Shown: piece after piece, positions 1 through 8,746 of the stretch
Position numbering within the stretch: the stretch's first letter is position 1
Layout of the letters: every line of letters starts with the position of its first letter
From: Xylanibacter ruminicola
Lineage (GTDB): Bacteria; Bacteroidota; Bacteroidia; Bacteroidales; Bacteroidaceae
Direction: 5' to 3'
Assembly: GCA_015060625.1 (NCBI GenBank)
Contig: SUYC01000013.1
Location: 1 to 64,000, forward strand
DNA length: 64,000 nucleotides
The notes under the pieces: generated by a model
Told to the model about the DNA's origin: nothing
Database searches by the model: none
The model's input: the letters and a program-made list of their open reading frames with translations, nothing else
Program-made: the position numbers and the translations under genes

Positions 1-134
1 CCAAACTGAAAATTTTTAAAATAGTCATTCTCGTAACTTGTTGAAAAACAGGGGTACGCTAGAATGGTGGTTTACATTTTGATTTTGCAAAAATCAAGAA
101 GATTGTCTCTTTAGGATATTCCTGAATACAATAA

Positions 135-172
135 AAAAAATCGCAGCAGATTCCATTCTGTCGCGATTTTTT
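135..172 (-). terminator. hairpin terminator after the STAS-kinase gene; one of two identical copies
   Basis: The stem arms AAAAAATCGC and GCGATTTTTT enclose an inner CAGA/TCTG pairing, and a T run follows on the minus strand. It starts at the stop codon of the 396-residue gene, so it probably ends that transcript. The same 38 bases occur in the opposite orientation at 22461-22498. The 134 bases before it hold no gene that I can see. Confidence 0.75.
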
Positions 173-1362
173 TATTTCCAATCCTTCAGCGTGCTGCAGA
201 TGTTAAGAAGGTGCTCGCGGCGGGCTGATACACGTTCCTTGAAAAGGCTCTGACATTGTTTGATGACTTCCTCGGGAAACGAGTCGCTGATAGCAAGCCA
301 ACTATAGTTGCGTACGCATGCCACAGCTGCTATCTGCTCCTTTCGTAGTGCTACTATATCTGCAGGCAGACCTTCAAAATAGTATTCGATGGCAAGGTTC
401 CATAGCTGCTCACCTAACGCGCGCGACAGTCCGAGTGTAGCTTCATAATCGCCTACGAACAGAATCATCGCCGAGTAAGCATGAGCCAGGTCGAGCACAG
501 GGTGACCGTAGCCCACCTCACCCATGTCAATCAACATGAGTTCGTCGCCCTGCACCATCGCATTCTTTGCCTGCAAGTCAAGATGCAGCAAACTGTTACC
601 AGCAGGCACATTATCAAGAATCTGGAGAAGCAAGTCTATGTCCTCCTGTGCGAAGTATCGGCGAATGTGTATCACCTGTTGGCGTTCGTGTTCCAAGGCG
701 TTGGGCACACCACTATCAGCTGGAACCTCGATGGCATGCAGTTGGCGGAACAGGTTGGCATACATGCGGGCAAACTCGTCGATGCGTTCCGGTTGGTGCA
801 TGATGCGCGAACTCAGCGTGTCGGCATTGAGCAACTCGTAAACCAATCCGTACTGGGTGCCCACTTTCACGATATCAAACGATATGGCTGTTGGCATACC
901 CATCACAAAGGCCTCCTTCGACATCGTTATCTCCTTACGCACCTCGTTGATGGTAGTGCCAGGTCGGAACACCTTTATGATCGTATCATCGTTAATACGA
1001 TAAACCGTCCCCACGCCGCCAACACCGATGATCTGACAACCATCCACACTCATCTGGCGTAGTGCCCGCTCCACTTTCATGATCTTGACGAAGCCTGTCA
1101 TATTCAGCACATCATACACCTCGGCATTCACTTCTATGAGTTTGAAGTCAGGATATTGTTTCGTCAACGTTAGCAGGATGCGCAAGCCCGAGCTTGATAC
1201 GTACTCCAGTTGTGCAGCATCAATCGTAACGCTATGGATAGGCGCATGGGATGCTAGATATTGTTCAATGTCTGTTTTAGTCTGCATTGAGCACGACGTG
1301 TCGAGTCGTCCACAAAGTGTTATGATCACATGGCCTTCGTTATTTGAGAATTGCACTTCCAT
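172..1362 (-). CDS. STAS domain fused to aminoglycoside-phosphotransferase-like kinase
   Basis: This 396-residue protein begins with a STAS (anti-sigma-factor antagonist) domain at about residues 1-100, with the conserved serine region YVSSSGLRILL at 55-65. A kinase-like domain of the APH/choline kinase type follows. It has a glycine-rich loop (GVGGVGTVYR, 113-122), an invariant-type lysine in IIKVF (128-132), a Brenner motif HLDLQAKN (260-267) and a metal-binding IDMGE (278-282). The catalytic and metal residues look intact, so it may phosphorylate a small molecule or a protein. The family resembles the Fibrobacter paralogous family TIGR02172. The STAS part suggests a regulatory role, perhaps sigma or anti-sigma control, but the substrate is unknown. 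A -7 box TATCTTTG lies at 1390-1397 and the leader is short. It is monocistronic, with a terminator at its stop codon. Confidence 0.75.
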   Translation of the reverse strand: MEVQFSNNEGHVIITLCGRLDTSCSMQTKTDIEQYLASHAPIHSVTIDAAQLEYVSSSGLRILLTLTKQYPDFKLIEVNAEVYDVLNMTGFVKIMKVERALRQMSVDGCQIIGVGGVGTVYRINDDTIIKVFRPGTTINEVRKEITMSKEAFVMGMPTAISFDIVKVGTQYGLVYELLNADTLSSRIMHQPERIDEFARMYANLFRQLHAIEVPADSGVPNALEHERQQVIHIRRYFAQEDIDLLLQILDNVPAGNSLLHLDLQAKNAMVQGDELMLIDMGEVGYGHPVLDLAHAYSAMILFVGDYEATLGLSRALGEQLWNLAIEYYFEGLPADIVALRKEQIAAVACVRNYSWLAISDSFPEEVIKQCQSLFKERVSARREHLLNICSTLKDWK

Positions 1363-1438
1363 ATTATTTTGTTTTTAGTTATCACATTGCAAAGATAATA
1401 CAAAAACTCAAAGAATCAAAATGAATAGCCTAAAAAAA

Positions 1439-1516
1439 GCACTCGAGTGAATGAATCGTTTAACCCGGCTCAAACAATCAATTCACCCGAGTGATTAAAT
1501 CAATTCACTCGAGTGC
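1439..1516. repeat. palindrome cluster built on CACTCGAGTG
   Basis: GCACTCGAGTGAATGA (1439-1454) is inverted at TCAATTCACTCGAGTGC (1500-1516). A third, slightly altered copy, TCAATTCACCCGAGTGA (1478-1494), is a direct repeat of the last one at a 22-bp period. It lies between the STAS-kinase promoter and the end of the fic gene. Next to it, G8 at 1535-1542 and CCCCAAA/TTTGGGG arms at about 1516-1542 could form the fic terminator. Role unknown: a multi-site operator or a dispersed repeat. Confidence 0.6.
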
Positions 1517-1544
1517 CCCAAATTTGTCCTTTTTGGGGGGGGAA

Positions 1545-2324
1545 TTAGAAAAACATGGTTGGGATGCTATTTTTGCGTTTTTGGGCAAGTTCGTCTTTCA
1601 TACGCTTGATAGCGGTTTGGAAGAAGAACGATACCAAAAACTCGTCAGTTCCCTCTGTACGGATTTTCTTTAATGCAGAGATATACGCTGAACGATCCTC
1701 AAGCTTTACAATCAACAAGGGATGACCTGCACGAAGCAAAATGAAGTTTGATAACAAACGGCCAGTACGCCCATTGCCATCGCGGAAAGGATGCAGATAT
1801 TCGTAATAGCCATGAAACTTCGCTGCAACTATCATCGGATGCTGATTATCATTGATAGCCTTTTGGGTAGATGCCATCAAACTAGGCACTCGTGCTATCA
1901 GCGTTTCGTGGTCGCCAAATACCGTGTCGCCTGCCGCCATATCCTCGGTAGTATATTCGCCAGCCATGGCACCCTGAGCACGATAAGCAATGGTGTGCTC
2001 GGTTACCAAACGATTAACCTCCTTCAGTAGGGCTTCGTCAAAAGGATGCTCCAGGTTTTCAACCATGTAGTCGAATGCACGGAAGTGATCTGCCATTTCA
2101 GTACACTCCAACAACGAGCGACCAACAGGAATCATGGCCATACCCTGTTCGCGCAGAATGCGAGTATCATCAACCGTAAACGAGTTTCCCTCAATAGCAC
2201 AAGAATGCGCAGAGAACAGAATCTCGTTATATTCCATCCACTGTTTCTTACCCATCCTGTCGGCTATCTTCTGTTGATACTCCTTTCGGATGCTCTCGTA
2301 TTCTTTGATCTCGTCTTCAAACAT
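1545..2324 (-). CDS. Fic family protein (probable AMP-transferase), class II
   Basis: The 259-residue product carries the complete Fic catalytic motif HPFRDGNGRTGR at about 178-189, so it should transfer AMP (or a related moiety) to a hydroxyl side chain of a target protein. The motif SCAIEGN at 41-47 fits the inhibitory helix (S/T-x-x-x-E-G/N) at the N-terminus, which defines class II Fic proteins. These autoinhibit with an intramolecular glutamate and need no separate antitoxin. I chose the ATG at 2324 over one eight codons upstream because the promoter box TATCTTTG ends only about 5 bases before it. The mRNA is therefore leaderless or nearly so, and the upstream ATG would lie outside the transcript. 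The target is unknown. Confidence 0.85.
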   Translation of the reverse strand: MFEDEIKEYESIRKEYQQKIADRMGKKQWMEYNEILFSAHSCAIEGNSFTVDDTRILREQGMAMIPVGRSLLECTEMADHFRAFDYMVENLEHPFDEALLKEVNRLVTEHTIAYRAQGAMAGEYTTEDMAAGDTVFGDHETLIARVPSLMASTQKAINDNQHPMIVAAKFHGYYEYLHPFRDGNGRTGRLLSNFILLRAGHPLLIVKLEDRSAYISALKKIRTEGTDEFLVSFFFQTAIKRMKDELAQKRKNSIPTMFF

Positions 2325-2371
2325 CGCTGCAAAGATACAACAAATCACGCAATACGCAAAACAAATATCAG

Positions 2372-2959
2372 TTAATTATGTAAAAGTACAACTAATTCCC
2401 TGGGCAAGGTGATAATTTTCAGGCGTTCGTACCAAATACGGTTTGAACCTTCGAAGTGTTTCTGAGTATGGCTACTGATAATGTAGTAGCTGGCCGTGTA
2501 TTCGTCAATCATACTGAGAATAGTCTTTTTTATGCGCGAACATTTTTCATTAATGGCATTATCAAGAGGATTTACCAAATGATCTACACCCTCCATAATT
2601 TTATCGCTATCCAAGCCTTTGGCCGTAGCCGTATAGAACTTTGTTAGCTCTTCGCGATAGTCGGCCAATCGTTTAAATTCGATACCCTCTGGATGCGCCA
2701 AGAACAGCAGATACACCGCCTTATGCACGGGTTGCAGTTCTATCTCCTTCTGATAATCAGCCAAGATAAAGCGATAATCTTCCGTGATAATAAGCCGGCT
2801 CAATTTGGCCTTAGCAGCCTCTATGCGAAGCTCCTCCAATAATGGCGCACCAATAGCCTTTAGCAACAGATCCTTTCGACCTGCTGCATGCAATTGCTTT
2901 ACCAACGTAGCCACCTGCTCAGCAATATTCTCTACCGTATTTGGTGACTCGTTGTTCAT
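2372..2959 (-). CDS. conserved protein of unknown function, ftsZ-linked
   Basis: The 195-residue product is predicted soluble and mostly helical. I do not recognise a named domain. Its start codon overlaps the stop of the upstream ftsZ-like gene (ATGA at 2956-2959), so the two are translationally coupled. A paralogue lies at 6115-6645. They share the blocks HPEGI-F-L-DYREEL and NP-NSINEKC-RI-KT, where the first protein has NPLDNAINEKC. Both end in a PREL or PPEL sequence. This conserved C-terminal half suggests a Bacteroidales family domain. A role alongside FtsZ is only inferred from the overlap. Confidence 0.6.
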   Translation of the reverse strand: MNNESPNTVENIAEQVATLVKQLHAAGRKDLLLKAIGAPLLEELRIEAAKAKLSRLIITEDYRFILADYQKEIELQPVHKAVYLLFLAHPEGIEFKRLADYREELTKFYTATAKGLDSDKIMEGVDHLVNPLDNAINEKCSRIKKTILSMIDEYTASYYIISSHTQKHFEGSNRIWYERLKIITLPRELVVLLHN

Positions 2960-4227
2960 TCGACTACGCTCTTCATCACTTTATCCAACCAAGCCTTCAG
3001 TTTCATTACCGTGGTAGACTCCTTTGGCACAATCTCCTCTTCCACCACAGGCTCAACTACTACAGGGGGCTCGGGTTCTACTACTGGTGGCTCGGGGGCT
3101 GGCGCAGGTTCCACGTCGAACTTTATTTCTGTCTGTATGATTCTTTCCGCCATAGTGGTGGGCTTTTGGGGCTTATATAGCTTCGGAATCAAATCTTCAT
3201 AATAGTCATTCTCATCATGGTGCACCTCTTTCTTTACCTCGTTGCTCAGGTCGTCCTCCAGTCCCGTAGCCAATATCGTCACCTTGGCATCTTCGCCTAA
3301 GGTATCATCAGTTGCCGTACCCCATATCACATCAATATTAGGATCCAACTGGTCAAAAAAGTCGTCTATCTCCTGTAGTTCGCGCACAAAAATCGGATAC
3401 TCATCGCTGGCATAGATATTAAAAAGAATACGCTTGGCCTTACCGATATCGTTGCCATAAAGCAAGGGAGAATCGAGCGCATCTACGATAGCCTTTTCTA
3501 CACGATGTTCGCCACGCGCACGTCCCATCGCCATAATGGCACCGCCACCATTACGCATCGTTGTTTCCACATCACGGAAGTCACTCTTTATCCCCCCATC
3601 ACTCGGCATGGTAATCAGTTCCGAGATACCTTTCACCGCATCCATCAGGATGTTATCTGCTCGTTGAAAAGCCTCTTTTACCGACAATTCCGAATCGGCA
3701 TACACATCACATAGGCGTTCGTTGTTCACAATCAGCAAAGCGTCCACATTCTTACGCAGCTCATCAACACCCTTCAGTGCCTTGATAATCTTGCGTTTTT
3801 TCTCGAAGTAGAAAGGGATGGTTACCACGCCCACCGTAAGCAGGCCCATTTCCTTGGCCACTCCAGCCACCACAGGGGCCGCACCAGTACCAGTGCCACC
3901 ACCCATGCCAGCGGTCACGAACACCATCTTGGTACCATCGCTCAGTAGCTTCATAATGTCATTGATGTTAGCCTCAGCCTCTTTCTTACCAAGTTCGGGA
4001 TTGGCACCCGCTCCCAGACCACTCTCTCCCAGCATGATTTTCACAGGCACTGGCGAACGCGACAGCGACTGACTATCCGTATTACAAACCGCATAAGTCA
4101 CCCCCTCAACGCCCTCGTTATACATATTCCTAACGGCATTGCAACCACCTCCACCAACACCAATCACCTTGATGATGCCTTGCATCTTATCCTCAACGGG
4201 ACCAAAATTGATAAGCTCTTCACCCAT
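2956..4227 (-). CDS. ftsZ: FtsZ-family GTPase, divergent and outside a division cluster
   Basis: This 423-residue tubulin-like GTPase polymerises at the cytokinetic ring in its canonical form. It has the N-terminal nucleotide loop VIGVGGGGCNAV (21-32), the tubulin signature GMGGGTGTGAAP (107-118) and the NNERL segment (168-172). The T7 synergy loop, canonically NxDFxD, reads K-S-D-F-R-D at 214-219: both aspartates are kept but the asparagine is replaced by lysine. After the globular domain comes a Pro/Glu/Val-rich linker (about 365-400). The C-terminal tail (about 405-423) does not look like the usual FtsA-binding peptide. No mur, ftsA or ftsQ genes are nearby, so this may be a second, specialised FtsZ, which I infer. 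A TATCTTTG box lies about 20 bases upstream. Confidence 0.8.
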   Translation of the reverse strand: MGEELINFGPVEDKMQGIIKVIGVGGGGCNAVRNMYNEGVEGVTYAVCNTDSQSLSRSPVPVKIMLGESGLGAGANPELGKKEAEANINDIMKLLSDGTKMVFVTAGMGGGTGTGAAPVVAGVAKEMGLLTVGVVTIPFYFEKKRKIIKALKGVDELRKNVDALLIVNNERLCDVYADSELSVKEAFQRADNILMDAVKGISELITMPSDGGIKSDFRDVETTMRNGGGAIMAMGRARGEHRVEKAIVDALDSPLLYGNDIGKAKRILFNIYASDEYPIFVRELQEIDDFFDQLDPNIDVIWGTATDDTLGEDAKVTILATGLEDDLSNEVKKEVHHDENDYYEDLIPKLYKPQKPTTMAERIIQTEIKFDVEPAPAPEPPVVEPEPPVVVEPVVEEEIVPKESTTVMKLKAWLDKVMKSVVE

Positions 4228-4434
4228 ACCTCAAATTATTACTGCTGCAAAGATACAAATAATCCTCGAAACAATCAACCCTTCCACCCCTCGCAAGCCT
4301 TGCGAAGAATTAATTATTTCAGCCGTGTAGTCCTCATGGCAAGTGTTATTGCTTCGCCAACTAAGGCAAAGATCGCAAGCAAATAAAGATTTTGGCCAAA
4401 CTAACTGATGGTTGTACCAACAATTTCTACAGTC

Positions 4435-4803
4435 TCAATATTTTTTTAGCAGAGCCTCTATGGCATCCTTCAATGGTTGCAGGTCGTCATTGATTACGGA
4501 CACAATTAATTCTTCGTCAATGTTTGCATATTCGTGAGATATGATGTTACGTAATCCATAAATAGCGTTCCAAGGGATAGATGGGAAGGTGTCTAATGGT
4601 TTCTTTTCGCTCTTTAAGAGTTTGCCTACATGTTCGCCAATAACTTGGAATCTCATGACGCATGCATTAAATGCCATAACTCCCGTTGATGACTCCATGA
4701 AGTCATTTACATTTGTACGACCATTGCTCCATTCTTGGATAAGATTGATGGAGTCCAAGATGTCTTCGAGTCTATCGTGTATCGTTAAGAGATTATCAGA
4801 CAT
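4435..4803 (-). CDS. hepT: HepT-like HEPN ribonuclease toxin
   Basis: This 122-residue all-helical protein of the DUF86/HEPN family carries the R-x4-H-x-Y active-site motif as RNIISHEY near residue 86. HepT toxins cleave RNA and are neutralised when the partner MntA adds AMP units to the motif tyrosine. Here the tyrosine is present. The gene follows mntA with an 8-base overlap (4796-4803), the usual arrangement of this toxin-antitoxin pair. Intact motif and length make it probably functional. Confidence 0.88.
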   Translation of the reverse strand: MSDNLLTIHDRLEDILDSINLIQEWSNGRTNVNDFMESSTGVMAFNACVMRFQVIGEHVGKLLKSEKKPLDTFPSIPWNAIYGLRNIISHEYANIDEELIVSVINDDLQPLKDAIEALLKKY

Positions 4804-5089
4804 AAATTACATCTTTTTGGATGTTAGACTTGATAAGGGGACGTAGTGAATCGCGGAATCTTACAAGATCAACCTCGCAATTGAACAGTTGTTTCAAGGC
4901 TTCTTTAAGTTCATACATCAACTGCAAGGATGGCTTCTGTACTTCAACAACGATGTCAATATCGCTATCCTCGGTATTCTCTTTTCTGGCTACAGAACCA
5001 AAAATACCGAGTTTTGTAATGCCAAATTTCTGTGCGAATGCACTTTTGAAACCTGCTAACTTGTTGATGCAATCTTGAAGTTCTAACAT
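4796..5089 (-). CDS. mntA: MntA-like nucleotidyltransferase antitoxin
   Basis: This 97-residue minimal nucleotidyltransferase has the motif GS-x10-D-x-D, seen as GSVARKENTEDSDID at about 31-45, with two metal-binding aspartates. In characterised pairs it AMPylates the tyrosine of HepT to silence it. It is first in the two-gene operon. A promoter box TATTTTTG lies at about 5120, roughly 30 bases before the ATG, with a plain AT-rich leader. Confidence 0.88.
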   Translation of the reverse strand: MLELQDCINKLAGFKSAFAQKFGITKLGIFGSVARKENTEDSDIDIVVEVQKPSLQLMYELKEALKQLFNCEVDLVRFRDSLRPLIKSNIQKDVIYV

Positions 5090-5170
5090 CGTTATAAAAT
5101 TTATTCGCTTGCAAAAATAAGAAGAATTCTTGAACTTTGCAAGATATTATCAGAAAAATATGCAGAAATC

Positions 5171-6013
5171 TTATTTCATACTCCGCTCATACACTTGGTT
5201 CTTCAGATTTTTTTTTGCAATTTCATTTACTATATCATCAAATCTCTCGCTTACCTCTACCATCCAATCTGGAAGTTTCTTCAATGCCTGATATACCAAA
5301 GCATCGGGCATTTTTTTGTAATAGGCATAGGCCATGGGGCCTGCAATAGCGGCGAGGGTATCGGAATCACCTCCTAAAGAGATGACGAGTTTAATACAGT
5401 CGACATAATCCTTGGATTCCAGGAAACAGATCATAGCGGGGCCAACGGTACCAGCACAGGTGGAGTTGAAGGTGTATCCATCGTGGAAATCTGCATACTT
5501 CTGATTGGCCCAATCGGGATAATACTCGTTCAACAGATGCTCGCGAACAAAATCTTTTTCCTTACCATTCTTAAGGTGGAAAATGGTAAGAGCCGTAGCT
5601 ACTGCACCTTTTATACCTTCAGGATGATTATGAGTTGGAGCGGCTGTTTCCGTTGCCATCTTAATGCATTCTTCTTCTGTTTTAGCAAGCCAACCTACTG
5701 ACGAGCATCGCATGGCAGAACCGTTACCAAGGCTACGATAAGGCTGTGGTTTATGACTAGCCATCCAGAGTTTGAACTTGCTACCAAATCCAGCATGACG
5801 ATGTTCGTTGGCACATTTCCAAAGATTCATCGTCATATCTAGGTTATCGATAAAGGCTTCAGCACAAGCAAAGGTAAGCACGGTATCATCGGTGAAGTGT
5901 GCCCTCGAACTGAACAACTTCACCTTATCATAATCCTTTATGCGGTGTGATCTACCTTCGTAAGCACTACCCGCAATATCGCCTATAGCCTCGCTAATCA
6001 GATAATTCTTCAT
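5171..6013 (-). CDS. ADP-ribosylglycohydrolase family protein
   Basis: This 280-residue protein matches the DraG/ARH fold. It has FTDDT (40-44) and GGDSDT (214-219), the two aspartate-rich motifs that hold the two magnesium ions, plus NGSAMR (97-102) and a conserved histidine pair at 128-130. Such enzymes remove ADP-ribose from proteins, nucleic acids or small molecules. It is transcribed alone from a promoter module shared with the ADP-ribosyltransferase-like operon at 18.1 kb and the WYL gene at 22 kb, which hints that it reverses a modification made by that operon. That link is inference. The -7 box is at 6036-6043, about 22 bases before the start. Confidence 0.85.
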   Translation of the reverse strand: MKNYLISEAIGDIAGSAYEGRSHRIKDYDKVKLFSSRAHFTDDTVLTFACAEAFIDNLDMTMNLWKCANEHRHAGFGSKFKLWMASHKPQPYRSLGNGSAMRCSSVGWLAKTEEECIKMATETAAPTHNHPEGIKGAVATALTIFHLKNGKEKDFVREHLLNEYYPDWANQKYADFHDGYTFNSTCAGTVGPAMICFLESKDYVDCIKLVISLGGDSDTLAAIAGPMAYAYYKKMPDALVYQALKKLPDWMVEVSERFDDIVNEIAKKNLKNQVYERSMK

Positions 6014-6033
6014 AAGCCCTTAGTTATCAATAG

Positions 6034-6108
6034 TGCAAAGATACAACTTTTTCTGATACATAGAAGGATTTAAAAGAAAAAAGTTGATTTCACAAGGCTT
6101 GTGGAAAA
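6034..6108 (-). promoter_or_regulatory. shared island promoter module, copy A
   Basis: On the minus strand the -7 box TATCTTTG (6036-6043) has a palindrome CACAAG-G-CTTGTG (6091-6103) starting 55 bp upstream. The intervening sequence is nearly the same as in copy B (22017-22090): I count about six differences over roughly 75 bases. Copy C (18094-18163) keeps the box, the spacing and the left half of the palindrome. It drives the ADP-ribosylglycohydrolase gene. The palindrome abuts the stop of the next gene. Confidence 0.65.
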
Positions 6109-6114
6109 TGCATT

Positions 6115-6645
6115 TTATTCCCAGAGGATCAACTCTGGTGGAAGAGCAATCCTCTTGGTTTGACCGCGTTTACCTTTTATACAATAGTATTCAGCAATGC
6201 TACTATCTAGCATGGTAACGAATGTTTTTCTAATCCTGGCACATTTCTCGTTGATGGAGTTGAGCATCGGATTAGTTACATCCTCAATACTTTGCAGAGC
6301 TCTATCAGTAAGCCCCCATGGTCTGATCTTATCGTAGATCCTAGTCAATTCCTCACGATAATCAGGCAAATCCTTAAAGTTGATTCCTTCCGGATGCTTC
6401 AAGAAGAGCAGAAAAACAGCTTTAACCAAAGGTTCCAGATGTACCTCTTCATGCTCTTCACCAAGGAAAATCCTATAATTCCTGCTAATAAACAGTTGGG
6501 GGAGCGATGGACTCTGGAATAGCTTCGAAATAATCTCTACTTCATTCATGCCATACTCTCTAAGTATTTGCACTTTATCCTTTATTTCTTTAATAAGAAA
6601 TGCCGAATAAAAGGTTTTCAACTCATCGTTTGTAGTGTTTGTCAT
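6115..6645 (-). CDS. conserved protein of unknown function, paralogue of the ftsZ-linked gene
   Basis: The 176-residue protein shares with the 195-residue gene at 2372-2959 the blocks HPEGI-FK-LPDYREEL and NPMLNSINEKCARIRKTF and a PPELI end. No catalytic motif is evident. I chose the ATG at 6645. A longer frame would begin with TTG, and the ATG is preceded by the leader type seen in this cluster (TTAAAA, then about ten bases, then ATG). It lies 38 bases after the helicase gene and is probably the last gene of the 10.5-6.1 kb cluster. Confidence 0.55.
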   Translation of the reverse strand: MTNTTNDELKTFYSAFLIKEIKDKVQILREYGMNEVEIISKLFQSPSLPQLFISRNYRIFLGEEHEEVHLEPLVKAVFLLFLKHPEGINFKDLPDYREELTRIYDKIRPWGLTDRALQSIEDVTNPMLNSINEKCARIRKTFVTMLDSSIAEYYCIKGKRGQTKRIALPPELILWE

Positions 6646-6683
6646 AGCTTTGTGTGTTTTAAGGTTTAACAATAATTTGTTTG

Positions 6684-8744
6684 CTATACAGCAACGAGCT
6701 CGTCAGTGAACACCTGCTTCCTGATGAGTCGAAGCAAGTATTCTACTGCTTTAGGTGCTTTCTCGCGAGCTGTTGCCAACTTCTGAGCAAACTCCTCCTC
6801 AGAAATTTCTGAGTTGAAGTCATCCACCAACTCACGGGGCTCGTCTGTCGTTTTTACGAGTACCAGAGCCTTTCTCTTCATCAGGTAACGAAGCGAAAGA
6901 ATACCTTTGTCGTACTTCGGACGGGCTTTGATAAGTTGCTGCATCAAGTTCAGACCAGGATCTCCGATATGTAGTTCGTTGAGCATAGCAATCATGTAGA
7001 GCACCTTGCAGTCAGGCGTTGACATATCGAAGACATCGCCCATCAGCACGTTCACAGCGTCAGCCTCCTCATAGCGTTCGAGCTTAGCCAAACAACGAGA
7101 CTTCACATAAAACGCCTCCTGGCACTGATGCTGTGCCAACACGCTATCTGCATACGCCAAAGCCTGCTCATACTTTCCGGCATAAAGACTCAGTAAAGCA
7201 ACCAAGAACTTAGATGCCCAATGCTCAGAGGTTGCCAACTCAGATGGCACTTCATCTATGCAACCAAAGAGTTCCTCATCACAGATAATGGTATCAAGGA
7301 ATCGCTTAGCCTGCTGCATAGCCTCTTTAATGTCGCCATCAGTAGCTTTTTTATGCACCAGCATCAAGTACTGTTTACCTGCCTCATCGTAGTTATGACG
7401 AGCCAACAACTGATACACAGCTTTTCCGCTCTCAATCTCACTATTGATAACCCTTTCGTCGTTGTAATTGCTAGCATATGCCAACACCTCGCGGCTTGTG
7501 TGTGCATACTGTGGAATGATGCTACGAGAGAGATACAATCCACCCAACGAGCGAACACGACTCAGAGCCACATAAAGCTGGCCTGCTGCGAACATACCCC
7601 TACTCAAATCAAGATAGAGCTTATCAAAGGTCATTCCCTGACTCTTGTGTACTGTGATAGCCCAGGCCAATCGCAATGGATACTGGGTAAAAGTGCCCAT
7701 CAGTTCCTTCTTCATCTTGCGCTCTTCCTTGTCGTACTCGTAACTGTACGATTCCCATGAACAGTTTGGAACCACGTACGTCTCTCCACCATCCACTGCT
7801 ACCTTTATCTCGTCCTTTGTCAGCTTGGCTACAGTACCGATGGTACCATTTACCCAACGTTTCTTTGGGTCGTTGCGAGTAAACATCACCTGAGCCCCAA
7901 CTTTCAGTTTCATGGTTTTATCCACTGGAAAGCGTTTCTCCTCGAACTTGCCTGTCACGGTTCCCTCGTAGGTGTACTCCTCAGCCTCAATCTCGGCCAG
8001 TCGCTGCTGATTGATAGTATCAGCAGTCCTATTGAGAGAGGCCAGCGTAATCACTGCCCCATCCTCTTTCGTAGGTTGGCATACACGCTCATTCAGATGC
8101 ATCAGAATCTCTGGTGTCGTCTTGTTCAAGCGAACGCTCTCAAGGATTTTGAGGAAAGCATCATCTTCCTGGCGATACACCTTCTGGAACTCAATCTTAA
8201 CCATCCGCATACGCTTGATGACGTCAGCTTTGTAGAAGAAGCAATCATCCGTATGATAGAGGTCACGCATCAGATCGCTTTCAGCACCTTTCTTCAGCAC
8301 TGGTGGCAACTGAAACATATCCCCCACGAAGATTATCTGCTTACCACCAAATGGCAGTGAAGAGCGCAGCGTCTTCCGCATCGTATAGTCGATGGCATCA
8401 ATGATATCGCAACGCACCATCGATACCTCATCTATAATGATGGCGTCTGTATGGATCAGTGTGAGGATTCTCGTCTCGCTCATCTTTCCCATCGTGCCAG
8501 GTGTGCAGACATCCATAGGCAGTCCGAAGAAAGAGTGGATAGTATCACCACCCGCCAGGATTGCAGCCACACCGGTCGGTGCCAGTGTGATAAACTGCTT
8601 ATCCACCATCTTCTGCACATTGCGCAAGAAGGTTGTCTTACCTGTTCCTGCACGTCCAGTCAGGAAGAAACTACTGTTTGTGTTCGCAATCAGGTCATAA
8701 GCCTGCATCTGCTGCTTGTTCTCTTTGTCGATCATGTGCTCCAT
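6684..8744 (-). CDS. Pif1-like helicase with helical repeat tail
   Basis: The 686-residue product is a superfamily 1 helicase of the Pif1/RecD2 type. It has Walker A GRAGTGKT (30-37), Walker B AIIIDEVSMV (101-110), a GDMFQLPPV motif III-like segment, and a C-terminal helicase block ending in AWAITVHKSQGMTFD. Pif1 enzymes unwind DNA 5' to 3' and displace G-quadruplexes or R-loops. The last 230 residues or so look like TPR-type helical repeats, a common addition in Bacteroidota homologues that may bind partners. The start codon lies two bases after the stop of the upstream gene, so they are co-transcribed. Confidence 0.8.
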   Translation of the reverse strand: MEHMIDKENKQQMQAYDLIANTNSSFFLTGRAGTGKTTFLRNVQKMVDKQFITLAPTGVAAILAGGDTIHSFFGLPMDVCTPGTMGKMSETRILTLIHTDAIIIDEVSMVRCDIIDAIDYTMRKTLRSSLPFGGKQIIFVGDMFQLPPVLKKGAESDLMRDLYHTDDCFFYKADVIKRMRMVKIEFQKVYRQEDDAFLKILESVRLNKTTPEILMHLNERVCQPTKEDGAVITLASLNRTADTINQQRLAEIEAEEYTYEGTVTGKFEEKRFPVDKTMKLKVGAQVMFTRNDPKKRWVNGTIGTVAKLTKDEIKVAVDGGETYVVPNCSWESYSYEYDKEERKMKKELMGTFTQYPLRLAWAITVHKSQGMTFDKLYLDLSRGMFAAGQLYVALSRVRSLGGLYLSRSIIPQYAHTSREVLAYASNYNDERVINSEIESGKAVYQLLARHNYDEAGKQYLMLVHKKATDGDIKEAMQQAKRFLDTIICDEELFGCIDEVPSELATSEHWASKFLVALLSLYAGKYEQALAYADSVLAQHQCQEAFYVKSRCLAKLERYEEADAVNVLMGDVFDMSTPDCKVLYMIAMLNELHIGDPGLNLMQQLIKARPKYDKGILSLRYLMKRKALVLVKTTDEPRELVDDFNSEISEEEFAQKLATAREKAPKAVEYLLRLIRKQVFTDELVAV

Positions 8745-8746
8745 AA

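Noticed and set aside
1..134. TGATTTTTGC-like palindrome at about 80-100
   Set aside because: Short AT-rich self-complementarity is expected by chance here, and no gene context supports a site.
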